DNA of 64,000 nucleotides from Diphasiastrum complanatum (taxonomy: Eukaryota > Streptophyta > Lycopodiopsida > Lycopodiales > Lycopodiaceae), in the NCBI GenBank assembly GCA_029204225.1, contig CM055104.1, forward strand, positions 38,432,527 through 38,496,526. The letters are read 5' to 3'. A program made the position numbers and the translations under genes. Shown one piece after another: positions 9,916-24,412 of the stretch (position 1 is the first letter of the stretch; the number at the start of each line of letters is the position of its first letter). Under the pieces are notes generated by a model. It made no database searches. It worked only from the letters and a program-made list of their open reading frames with translations, and was not told where the DNA came from.

Positions 9916-12900
9916 CCAAGACAATAGTGGGCTGGTGGACCCATGTCAATCATCTTGTATTCCTGGGCCAGCATGCATTTTGTATCCTTCATCAGATTCA
10001 AATTGTTACTCTTGAGTTTGGAATAAAACCATTCTCTATCAGAAATGTGTGGATTTTCTAGAACCAGGCTCTGGGTGATTGTTTCAACCCGTAGAGAGCC
10101 TCGTGGATTTTGCATACAAGGTGCTTTTGATTTCCATTCAGTTCGTATCCCTCTGGCTGCGACCTATAGATTTCCTTTTCAATGGTTCCATTGAGGAAGG
10201 CTATCTGGACATCCATCTGGTGGACTTCAAGATCTGCTGCAGCTACAAAGGAGAGGAGTAGACAGATCGAAGCATGTTTGACAACTGGGTTGAAGGTTTA
10301 AAAAAAAATCCAGACCTAGAATCTGGGAAAAGCCTTTGGCGACTAGCCTGGCCTTGTAGCAATTTAGCCTTCCTTCAATGTCATACTTCGTCTTGAATAT
10401 CCATTTGCATGGAATTGGGTTTCATTCCTTTGGCAGCTCAATTATTGTCCATGTTTGATTCTCTATCAGAGAATCAAATCCGGTGTCCATCACTACTTTC
10501 TACTGGTCAGCATCAGAAGTAGAAATTGCCTCAAAAACGATGATTGGTTCCTGCACAAAGTAGCAGGCCGGATCATCCATAAATCTAGATGGAAGCTGTC
10601 TGGACCTATTCGACCTTCTGGTTTGAACTTCGGTCCTCTGATGTGTGTTGAGTCGTTGAGATTTTGACTCATTGTTGCTTTTCTGCAATTGAATCCCTGG
10701 ATTAGAATTTGGGTGCTCAATCCCTGGGTAGGATTTGTCAACATCTTTTCCCTTGTGGCTGATGAACTGGTCTTCCACAAAAATGACATCTCTACTAGTG
10801 AATGCCTTCTCAGTATCCAAATTGTAGAGCTTGTATGCTTTGTGATCTGGGGAATAGTCGATGAAAATCGTTTTCTTGCTTTTGTCATCTAGTTTTCTTC
10901 TTATATCTTCAGGGATCTGAACAAATGTGATGCATCCAAAAACTCTAATATCTTTGAGTGATGGTTTTGATTCTGTCCACACCTCATAAGGTGTCTCACC
11001 ATTCAGGGCTTTGGTAATGGACCGATTTTGCAAGTAGGCAGCTGTAGTAACAGCTTCTGCCCAGAATTTCTTTGGAAGAGAGGAATTGTATCTCGTTGGC
11101 CTTGCAAAACTCCTTGAATTCTGTGGAGATATACTCTCCCCCTCCATCTGTGCATAGAGCCAAACGCCTTGAACTGCTTGAAGAACTTAAATGCTTCGGA
11201 TTTGTTCATCATAAAGTAGGTAGCAGTCCTTCAAGAGAGGTCGTCGATGAAACTTAGAAAATAGAGAGCTCCTCCTGTCGAAGCAGTTTTCATGCCACAA
11301 ATGTTGCTATGTACAAGGCCAAGGAAGCCCTTGGATGTATGAACTGAGTCTGAAGTGAAAGGGCTTCTAGCATGCTTGCTGATAATATAGTTTTTGCATG
11401 GAGAAGTTGGCTTGTTGATAGATGACATATCTTGTCCTAGACTCTGAACAGACATTTGTTGAATATTGTTAAAATTAAGATGACCAAGTCTGAAATGTCA
11501 CAACATATCAGTTTATTCAGAAGTGGTTGTGTGAAGAGCTTGACTATTAGAAGAGTATTAATGGCTAAGTTTGTAAAGATACCCGCTTCTTCTTTCGTAG
11601 GCTAGAACCTTCCGGGTTTTGTCAAGAATTGTGTAGCCTTCTGTATCGAATTTGACCCTCCGACCTGAATCGATGATTCTGCTAACTGAGAGCAGATTCT
11701 TGTCAGATTTGGAACGTGGAGAACGTTGGACAACAACTTGACTTCACCTCTCGGAAATTCAACTCTGACTGTTTCTTCACCTTCGATTGAATTTGGTGAG
11801 TTGTCTTTAAATTGCACAACTCTTGTATGGGTGAATGACTTGTAGTCCTTGAACCAGTCGCGATGGTGATTCATATGTTGAGTTGCTTCGAATTCTAGAT
11901 ACCAGGAATCGATATCTTGTTGTTCTCCAACTTTGGTCATTAAAGCTGCTTCATCTTCCTCTTGTTGCTGAATTGAGTGATTGGTTGTAGCATTGTGTGC
12001 TTGTTGTTGGAACTGTTTCTTCTTTTCGTTGTTGTACTTCAAACTTTGGCAGTCCTTGATTTCATGGCCAATCCTCTTACAGTATCTGCAAAATAGTTTC
12101 TGCACTAGTTGGAATGATGAAGAACTTGAATTCGATCCTGAATCGAAATTTGGTCCAGACTGCATGTTGCTCTTCTTGTCAGTATAGCCTGACTTCGTAG
12201 ATCTCTTGGATCTAAACTTCTGATTTTTTGAATATAGAGCTTAAGGATCCAATCACGAGCCTAAGGAGAATGTTGATCTTCTGATCTCCTCTTGTAGAAT
12301 CAGCAATATTATTCTTGCGAGTGAGGTGCTCCTGGATAGAAATTGCCATTACCCAATTTTCGTAGACTTCAGGTAGACGCGATAATAGAGTCATGAGTGC
12401 ATCGAAAACTTCTATGACTGAGCCAGTTGCAGTCATCTGCTCCCTAAGATTTTTGAACGTGTTGTGATGACTTGAAACACTTTCTGTGTCAGACGTCCTC
12501 ATGGTGAAGAATTTCTTCGTCAAGTGTAACTTAGAAGTAACATCCCTGATATCGTAGAGAGTTGCTAAGATGTCAAATGCATTCTTAGCAGTCTGAACAG
12601 CACGTACGTGGCTGATCTGAGTATTCTTGATGTTGAGAGTGATCATGGCAAATGCTTTGCCATCTCTCAGTCTCCACTTGGTGATGTTGGTTGCATTACC
12701 TTCTGGTTTGAGCTACGTGCCATCAACGATGTCCCACAGTTCTTTGCCTAGTAGTATAACCTTCATCTTGAGTTTCCAACGATGGTAGTTATCTCCATCA
12801 AGTTTGTCAATGAGAGATGAACTAGATGATTGATCCATTCTGGTTGAACTAGATCGTTGGTAGAAACAATGATTGTCAGAATACTGTTGGCTGCACGTTT

Positions 12901-12981
12901 GCTAGAGTGATGTCTTGATAGAAACAAGACTGATAATCCGCAGTAGAAATGCAGATTACTGAAATGCATGCTCTGATACCA
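9916..12981 (-). mobile_element. Ty1/copia fragment A1 (primer site, gag, protease, integrase, part of RT)
   Basis: A perfect initiator-Met primer site (TGGTATCAGAGC on the minus strand) lies at 12970-12981, directly inside the LTR at 12982. Then follow a UBN2-type gag region (about 12650-12210), a CX2CX4HX4C zinc knuckle (CRYCKRIGHEIKDC, about 12090), the protease region (about 11920), the GAG-pre-integrase and integrase region (about 11460-10500) and partial RT (about 10500-9930). The integrase C-terminal region occurs again immediately downstream in A2, so A1 and A2 are different elements joined at about 9915. A1 carries roughly half a dozen or more breaks. Confidence 0.8.
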
Positions 12982-13960
12982 TGTCGTAAAACGTGGGGAC
13001 AGACAGCGGAAGCTTGAACGTGGTCGTGTAGGAGCAGAAACGCAATAGTTAGCAACAGAAATATTCAAGATGAATCATTCATACAAAATTGCACAAATAA
13101 ACAATACAGTAGTGAGACAAAAATTTCACTCTAATTAATATCAACAGTGAGTACAATGGCTTGAAGTAATAACTTTAACTTGCTGAGCGTGATAACGCTG
13201 GCTATAGAAGAACTCTAATTGTTAAAACTTGATTAACACTTACTTTGCTTGATTCAGCTGGTAATATATATTTACAAGTGTCTTCAAAAAATATCTTATA
13301 AGCATTGAATACTATTTACGCACAGTCTTTGTATATGTACAAAGTGGGTAACCGCCCTTGGGATATTTAGCGGTCCAGCTATTTTAGGGTTGATGATAAG
13401 TTGGTGACGTCAGTCTGCCATAATGCGAAGGTGCCCTTTGAACATCTTAAATCCCAAAGGTGCTTTTAAAGTGAAGGCAGAGAAAAATCTTAAAACTCGA
13501 CAATGCCTTTAAATTGGACAGTGTCGCATTTTTCCTGAAGGTGTGAAAGTGAAAAACCTGACAGTGCCTTTAACTTGGATTTTGGCCACAATGTCGCATT
13601 TTTGTCGAAGGTACAAAAATGCGAAAAACCTGACAGTGCCCTTAAAATGAATTTTGGTCACAATGTCACATTTTTTCCGAAGGTGCAAAAATGCGAAATG
13701 CCTTTAAAGCGAAGGCAGAGAAAAAGCGAAAAATCTGACACTGTCGCATTTTTCTGACAGTGTCACTTTTTTCGACAGTTTCGCTTTTTCCCGACAATGT
13801 CGCTTTTTTCTCGACAGTGCAAAAAAGGCAAAGGTGCCTAAAAAATCATTAAGGCAAAAATCCCTAAGGTGCAAAAAGGCGACAGTGCCTTAAAACAAAA
13901 AATGCTTTAAGGGAAAACCGAAGTGTGGAAAAATGCGAAGGTCCAAAATATGTTGTCGGC
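12982..13960 (-). repeat. LTR-T, 5' LTR of copia A1
   Basis: The LTR starts with TG (tgtcgtaaaacg) immediately outside the primer site. It is matched in reverse orientation by 15436-16221 and in the same orientation, in part, by 27075-27465. The right half contains a degenerate minisatellite (about 13496-13700) built from words such as 'cctgacagtgcc' and 'gtcgcattttt', with copies at 13496, 13557 and 13629. The outer end near 13960 is approximate because it abuts other repeats. Confidence 0.75.
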
Positions 13961-14044
13961 CTTTGACAGTTTTTCAAGATGCTCATTACTTGAACGATTT
14001 GTTAAGGTTGAGCATAAGAAATCTAACAGGTGGGGCAACTATAC

Positions 14045-14174
14045 ACATGAAGATCTTAGTTATTAATTAAGATGATGCATGCAAAAGCACTACATTGGCA
14101 GTATGCCAATGAAGTTGTGCATTGTGTAGCCAGCCAATGTTCAAGAAGTCCGCTAGTAAGCGTGACAAGTTTGA
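14045..14174 (+). mobile_element. Second Helitron helicase scrap, inverted relative to the first
   Basis: From 'ctatacacatgaag' onward this is nearly identical to the reverse complement of about 7140-7265. The peptide starts MMHAKALHWQYANE (from 14072), against MMHAKAIHWQYANE at 7236. Similarity stops near 14174. No other Helitron sequence is seen beside it. The two scraps flank the whole A1/A2 copia block in opposite orientation. Confidence 0.75.
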
Positions 14175-15435
14175 TTCGCGAAAGACAGAGTTTCTTTCAT
14201 GTCGACATGTTGTGTGGTCTATCACAACAACGCTTAAGAAATTCTCTAATAATATAGAAGATGTTTGTGGAGATGAGTTTCTTGTCTTGAATATGATTGA
14301 ATGATTTATTGTCTGATAATTCTATGTTTGTAGTCAACTAGTTCAATCTTATTCCGCACACTGTCACAGAGGGCAGTTAAACGAGGACATAAGCGAATTC
14401 CATCTGGGTCTATTTCTGTGAGATTCTTCATCAGTGGTATCAGAGCAAAATAATTCGTGTCTGAGCATATGAAGATTTTTCATCGGTGGTATCAGAGCTT
14501 CAAAAGGCTCATATCTAAGACCTGATATAGCTAAAGAGCTATCGGATCCAAGAGACAAGCATCCAAAACAAGAAACCAGAAGAACAGCTTCAGAGCACAA
14601 TCTAGAGTAATGGCATCGATCAGTAGTATACAGTCGAAGGTCTGCACAATCCTCGACCACGACAAACTTCCTAGCATGGAAGGTAAAGATCTCTCTTATA
14701 TTGAGGAGAGAAGGGCTATGGCCCTGGGTAGACGGCACCAAAGAGATGCCTACAACCATCGGCAAAGAGCTACGAGAATGGAGAGAGAAGAACGACAAGG
14801 CAATAGCCATGTTCTCATCAAGTTCGCCCGAGTCTACTTTATACACAACAAATCAGATGCACTAGCCAAGTTTACATAATATGTGAACTGGGAAGAAAGA
14901 TGCACAGGAAATAGGGTGAAGCAGATCAGAACAGATCGAGGTGGAGAGAACATCTCAAACCGATTCACTGATTTCTACAATGATCAAAGAATCCTTCATA
15001 GAAGGACAACATCCTATACACCGCAACACAATGGTGTTGCAGAAAGAAAGAACAGGACTCTCATGGAAGCCGCAAGGTGCATGATGGCCTGTTCGATTTT
15101 CATCAGTCAGCAACGATATCTCAACAATGTGCTGAAAAAGTATGGTATGGCCAACTGCAAACCAAGTCACTTTCCGCTCGACCCTAGACTAAAATTAGAA
15201 AAGGAACAATCTCTTAAAACTGAGGCAGAAAAGGAGGAAATGAAGCGCTACCCGTTTCAATCCATCATTGGCTCACTGATGTACGCAATAATCTGCACGC
15301 GACTAGACCTTGCATATCTGATCAGTACAATAAGGCAGTTCCTATCAAATCTAGGCTTAACTCACTAAGAAAGCGCTAACAAAGGCCATGTAGTACATCC
15401 AAGCAATGAAAACTCTCAGCATCTGCTACGGAGGC
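14175..15435 (+). mobile_element. Compact, internally shortened Ty1/copia element
   Basis: Initiator-Met primer-site sequences lie at 14435-14446 and 14487-14498. A gag-type start follows at 14610 (MASISSIQS), then part of the integrase core (DRGGENISNRF, PQHNGVAERKNRTLMEAARCMM; about 14935-15090), and then directly the RT/RNase H junction region (about 15100-15430, GSLMYAIICTRLDLAY). Most of gag, protease, integrase and RT are absent, so it is a strongly shortened, broken copy related to fragment D at 59121-60104. Its right end meets the inverted LTR-T copy. About 14175-14420 may be 5' LTR, but I could not define its start. Confidence 0.7.
14421..14498 (+). repeat. Duplicated primer-site block
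   Basis: A 26-bp segment ending in tggtatcagagc occurs at 14421-14446 and again at 14473-14498 with two differences, a 52-bp period. Each contains a full initiator-Met tRNA complement. Confidence 0.75.
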
Positions 15436-16221
15436 GAACCTCCGCATTTTTCCACACTTTGTTTTTTTTTGAAGCATTTTTTGTTCTAAGGCACTGTCGC
15501 CTTTTTTCACCTTAGGGCGACACTGTAGTGGGAAAATGAAACACTGTCGGGTTTCACGCTTTTTCTCAATCTTTGCTTTAAAGGCATTTCATTTTTGCAC
15601 CTTCGAAAAAAATGCGACACTGTCCAATTTAAAGGCATTGTTGGATTTTTCGCATTTTTGCACTTTCGGGAAAAATGCGACATTGTCCAATTTAAAGACA
15701 CTGTTGGGTTTTTTGCATTTTCCCTACCTTGACTTTAAAGGCACCTTCAGGATTTAAGCTGTTCAAAGGGCACCTTCGCGTTTTGGCAGATTGACGTCGC
15801 CAACTTATCATCAACCCTAAAACAGCTGGACCGCTAAATATCCCAAGGGCGGTTACCCACTTTGTACATATACAAAGGCTGGCGTAAATAGCATTCAATG
15901 CTTGTAAGATATTTTTTGAAGACACTTGTAAATATATAATACTAGCTGAATCAAGCAATGTAAGTGTTAATCAAGTTTTAATAATCAGAGTTCTTCTGTA
16001 GCCAGTGTTAGCACGCTCAACAAGCTGAAGTTATTACTTCAAGCCATTGTACTCACTATTGATATTAGTTAGAGTGCAATTTTTGTCTCACTGTTGTATT
16101 GTTCATTTGCGCAATTTTGTATGAATGATTCATCTTGAATATTTTCGCTGCTAACTGTTGCGTTTCAGCTCCTACACGACCACGCTCAAGCTTCGGCTGC
16201 CTGTCCCCACGTTTTACGACA
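15436..16221 (+). repeat. LTR-T, inverted copy
   Basis: This is the reverse complement of 12982-13940 with scattered differences and some length change in the minisatellite part. It ends in ...cgttttacgaca at 16221, the mirror of the TG start at 12982. It lies in the orientation expected for a 3' LTR of the shortened plus-strand copia element before it. It is followed without a gap by the tandem array sequence at 16222. Confidence 0.75.
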
Positions 16222-16520
16222 CCACCTACAGTTAGATGAGTTATCATCTAACATTCAGTTACCACTAACCAACCACCTGCCCCATCTCACTCACATTCAT
16301 TATAGATTCATTTAGCTGCTGCTTGCATGAATAATATGCAATATGCACATTGGAAGTCACATGACATAGGCTTCAAGACTTCCAAGCTACTTGTTCCATC
16401 TCCATCTCCTCCATTTGCATCCTCCTTCAGCCTACTCCAAACCATCTGCTTCTCATTTGCCCCAAACCAGGTGCAAGAATAGTCGTTTGCAGGTGGAAGA
16501 CAACTTCATGGAAGAGCCAA
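16222..16520 (+). repeat. Left flank of the array, matching 23532-23836
   Basis: The sequence from 'ccacctacagttagatgag' to the first unit is a close match to about 23532-23836. It is therefore the segment normally preceding 'gtgaccaagg' in an undeleted unit. LTR-T joins exactly at its left end. Confidence 0.75.
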
Positions 16521-17876
16521 GCATTCGTGACCAAGGAGAGGCGGTGGACTACCATCTCCAACCATTTCTTGTAGTCCATTGTTAACTGTTCGAAAATGAC
16601 ACCAGTTAGCTTAAGTGCATGTTTTTTGCTTAGTTAAAAAAAAGCCAAAAATAGAGTAGCACTAGCTAGCACTAATGGAATTAGTTAGCTAACTTGTGCT
16701 TTCTAACTATAGATGGGGCGCCACCACTTTCATTTAGCACAAGTTAGCACTAATTGAATCTTGCTAACTATAGGTGGGGTAGGTCCCTTAGTGCCCACAT
16801 GTTGTGCACATCCCAAAACCACTTTTTTTTTACATCTCGGATGTAGGCTCAATTAGTGGATGTACATCCAAAACTCCATGACATCCCAAAAGTTTGAGTC
16901 TACACTACATTGTCTGGCAAGTCCAAAATTTAAGATGGAGCCCTCTCATTGGTCTAAGGAGAAACAATGGGTCTTCCACCCTTTCACACTAACAAGCACT
17001 TCCCACACCCACTACTATGTAGGGGCAACTCAAAGCCATTTTTTGGGCCAGCCAATGTCCCCTGGAATGTTGCCGTTTTTCATTTGATATATAAAGTACA
17101 TTATAAACATCATGAATAATGAGAAGTGCATCAAACCAATGACAAAGTCACTTACATTATAATTAACAAAAATAGAACTAATTACAAGTTGTAATGGCAT
17201 ATCATTTTCATATGGAGTTATGTTCATAACTTCTATAGAGTCATGACATCTATATGGATGTTCATATGTCCAACAATATATATGTATGTTCAGTGATAGG
17301 TCTAGTTGCGACTTCATTTTTATGGTAGATTTGTATAGCTTCAAATTTCTGAAGTGGACACTTTTGGCATATGCAACAACAGCTCTGGCTATTATTAACC
17401 AACATTCTTATTAGTTGCATTTTTCAAGGACTCCCCTTTTATGGCCCACAACATTATCTCTCATTATAACGTGGAGCTATCTACTACCCTTCTAAGGTTT
17501 AATCAGTTTTTATGATTCGCTTGGAGTACAACACCATTCTTTGAATACTATTCCATGGTGTACACTATATACCTGGCCACAAGAACCATTTTGGGTTTGA
17601 ATATTGGACGTTGGAGCTAGATTTGAATGTGCACATCCATGATGTGGGCCTTGATCTAGATCTCCATCTGCACATCCATGATGTGAGCCTTATTCAAAGG
17701 ATGTCCACCAATGATGAAGCTCGTGGATGTGCATTATTTCACTTCACCACAATTAGCTCTTTAACCAACATGAAAAGAAAAATAAAACAATGTAATCTTT
17801 AAGAAGTTAAGGCACATTCCAAAAGTCCAAGGTGTGTGTGTGGTGTGTGTGGCTCTATCTCTCCCAAAAGTCCAAG

Positions 17877-17994
<118 letters not shown>

Positions 17995-18059
17995 TCACAT
18001 TATCACTATTTTTCATTCTAAAACCCAAAAGGCACATCCCAAAAGTCCAAGGTGTGTGT

Positions 18060-18198
<139 letters not shown>

Positions 18199-18292
18199 GG
18201 ACCACATGCATTTTTTAAAGCCTACACTTTTGGGATGTTCTACTAAATGAGGGACCTGCCCCACCTAGAAGTTTCGAAAACACATTATGTAA

Positions 18293-21537
<3,245 letters not shown>

Positions 21538-22938
21538 GCATTTGTGACCAAGGAGAGGTAGTGGACTGCCATCTCCAACCATTTCTTGTAGTCCATTGTT
21601 AACTGTTCAAAAATGACACCAGTTAGCTTAAGTGCATGTTTTTTGCTTAGTTAAAGAAAAGCCAAAAATAGAGTAGCACTAGCTAGCACTAATGGAATTA
21701 GTTAGCTAACTTGTGCTTTCTAACTGTAGGTGGGGTGCCACCACTTTCATTTAGCACAAGTTAGCACTAATTGAATCTTGCTAACTATAGATGGGGTAGG
21801 CCCCTTAGTGCCCGCATGTTGTGCACATCCCAAAACCACTTTTTTTTTACATCTTGGATGTAGGCTCAATTAGTGGATGTACATCCAAAACTCCATGACA
21901 TCCCAAAAGTTTGAGTCTAAGGGCCGTTTCACACTACACTGCCTGGCAAGTCCAAAATTTAAGATGGAGCTCTCTCATTGGTCCAGGGAGAAAAAATGGG
22001 TCTTCCACCCTTTTACACTAACAAGCACTTGCCATTATGTGGCAGATGACATGGCAGGGACCCACTACCACGTAGGGGCAACTCAAAGCCATTTTTTGGG
22101 CAAGCCAATGTCCCCTGGCATGTTGTTGTTTCTCATTTGATATATAAAGTACATTATAAACATCATGAATAATGAGAAGTGCATCAAACCAATGACAAAG
22201 TCACTTACATTATAATTAACAAAAATAGAACTAATATTACAAGTTGTAATGGCATATCATTTTGATATGGAGTTATGTTCATAACTTAAATAGAGTCATG
22301 ACATCTATATGGATGTTCATATGTCCAACAATATATATGTATGTTCACAATGATAGATTTAGTTGTGACTTCATTTTTATGATAGATTTTTCTAGCTTCA
22401 AATTTGTTAAGTGGACACTTTTGGCATATGCAACAACAGCTCTGGCTACTATTAACCAAAATTCTTATTAATTGCATTTTTCATGGACTCCACTTGTATG
22501 GCCCACACCATCTTCTCTCATTGTGAGTTCTCTCATTGTGACGTGGAGCTATCTACTACCCTTCTAAGGTTTAATCAGTTTTTATGATTCGCTTGGAGTA
22601 CAATACCATTCTTCAATACTATTCCATGGTGTACACTATATACCTGGCCACAAGAACCATTTTGGGTTTGAATATTGGACGTTGGAGCTAGATTTGCATG
22701 TGCACATCCATGATGTGGCCTTGAGCTAGATCTCCATGTGCACATCCGTGATGTGAGCCTTATTCAAAGGATGTCCACCAATGATGACGCTCGTGGATGT
22801 GCATTATTTCACTTCACCACAATTAGCTCTTTAACCAGCATGAAACGAAAAATAAAACCATGTAACCTTTAAGTGGTTAAGGCACATCCCAAAAGTCCAA
22901 GGTGGGTGTGTGTGGCTCTATCTCTCCCAAAAGTCCAA

Positions 22939-22941
<3 letters not shown>

Positions 22942-22993
<52 letters not shown>
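22942..22993. repeat. (CT)n microsatellite, about 52 bp
   Basis: First CT run of unit 4. Confidence 0.95.
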
Positions 22994-22996
<3 letters not shown>

Positions 22997-23298
22997 TCAC
23001 ATTATCGCTATTTTTCATTCTAAAACCCTAAAAAAAGTGTAACCCTAAGAAAGCCCTAATTTTTTGAAAAATCCTCTCTCCCTCACCCTCTTCATGTTGG
23101 CTCCTATGCGCTCTCTTTCTCCACGCATATATATATCCTTCTCTCTATGAAACTTCTAGATTTTTCTCTCTCTACTCTTTTTGTAATGTTCCAGAAAACT
23201 ACCCTTCAGCTGCGCCGTTCAATTGCCTGTCATTGAAGACTTAGGGCACACATGGCCCAATGAAAACACAAGAAACGCGTTTTCTCCATCATTGCTGA

Positions 23299-23301
<3 letters not shown>
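22994..23301 (+). promoter_or_regulatory. Promoter-like segment between the two CT tracts of unit 4
   Basis: Several aaccctaa-type words (telo-box-like) lie at about 23025-23060. CT-rich patches, a TATA-like 'gcatatatatatcc' (about 23125-23138) and CT-rich leader sequence follow. Telo boxes next to a TATA box and a pyrimidine-rich leader are typical of promoters of plant translation-related genes. No coding exon follows. It may be a captured gene 5' end or the element's own promoter. Confidence 0.35.

Positions 23302-23389
<88 letters not shown>
23302..23389. repeat. (CT)n microsatellite, about 88 bp
   Basis: Second CT run of unit 4. Confidence 0.95.
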
Positions 23390-23391
<2 letters not shown>

Positions 23392-23836
23392 TCTCCTGGA
23401 CCATATGCATTTTTTAAAGCCTACACTTCTGGGATCTTCTACTAAATGAGGGACCTGCCCCACCTAGAAGTTTTGAAAACATGTTATGTAAGCGATAATG
23501 GAGAGCAGTTGCTAATTGCTATGTTGGCTGCCCCACCTACAGTTAGATGAACTATCATCTTACATTCAGTTACCATTAACCAACCACCTGCCCCACCTCA
23601 CTCACACCCATTATATGATTCATTTAGCTGCTGCTTGCATGAATGATATGCAACATGCACAATGGAAGTCACATGACATAGGCAAACTTCAAACTCCCAA
23701 GCTACTTGTTCATTCTCCATCTCCTCCACTTGCAATCTCCTTCAACCTACTCCAAACCATCTCCTTCTCATTTGCCCCAAACCAGGTGCAAGAATAGTCA
23801 TTTGTAGGTGGAAGACAACTTCGTGGAAGGGCCAGA

Positions 23837-24412
23837 CATTTGTGACCAAGGAGAGGCAGTGGACTGCCATCTCCAATCATTTCTTGTAGTCCATTGTTAA
23901 CTGTTCGAAAATGACACCAGTTAGCTTAAGTGCATGTTTTTTGCTTAGTTAAAGAAAAGCCAAAAATAGAGTAGCACTAGCTAGCACTAATGGAATTAGT
24001 TAGCTAACTTGTGCTTTCTAACTGCAGGTGGGGCATCTCCACCTTCATTTAGCACAAGTTAGCACTAATTGAATCTTGCTAACTATAGGTGGGGTAGGCC
24101 CCTTAGTGTCCGTATGTTGTGCACATCCCATAACCACTTTTCTTTTACATCTCGGATGGTGGATGTACATCCAAAACTCCATGACATCCCAAAAGTTTGA
24201 GTTTAAGGGCCATTTCACACTACATTGCCTGGCAAGTCCAAAATTTGAGATGGAGCTCTCTCATTGGTCCAGGGAAAAAAAATGGGTCTTCCACCCTTTC
24301 ACACTAACAAGCACCTGCCACTATGTGGCAGATGACATGGCAGGGACCCACTACCACGTCGGGGCAACTCAAAGCCATTTTTTGGGCCAGCCAACGTCCA
24401 TTGGCATGTTGG
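23837..24412 (+). repeat. Array unit 5, partial
   Basis: It matches the first ~575 bp of unit 4, including the 'gtggcagatgacatggcaggg' segment, and stops after 'ggccagccaacgtcc'. It shares this segment only with unit 4, so units 4 and 5 are close relatives. Confidence 0.8.

Larger units (their letters stand above)
21538..23836 (+). repeat. Array unit 4, the longest form
   Basis: It has two CT tracts (22942-22993 and 23302-23389) separated by about 308 bp of promoter-like sequence. It also carries the ~350-bp block (23487-23836) missing from the other unit junctions, and a ~30-bp insertion ('atgtggcagatgacatggcag', near 22035) shared with unit 5. This looks like the least deleted form of the unit. 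Confidence 0.8.

Noticed and set aside
12982-16221. One intact LTR retrotransposon bounded by the two LTR-T copies
   Set aside because: The two copies are inverted relative to each other, whereas LTRs of one element are direct repeats.
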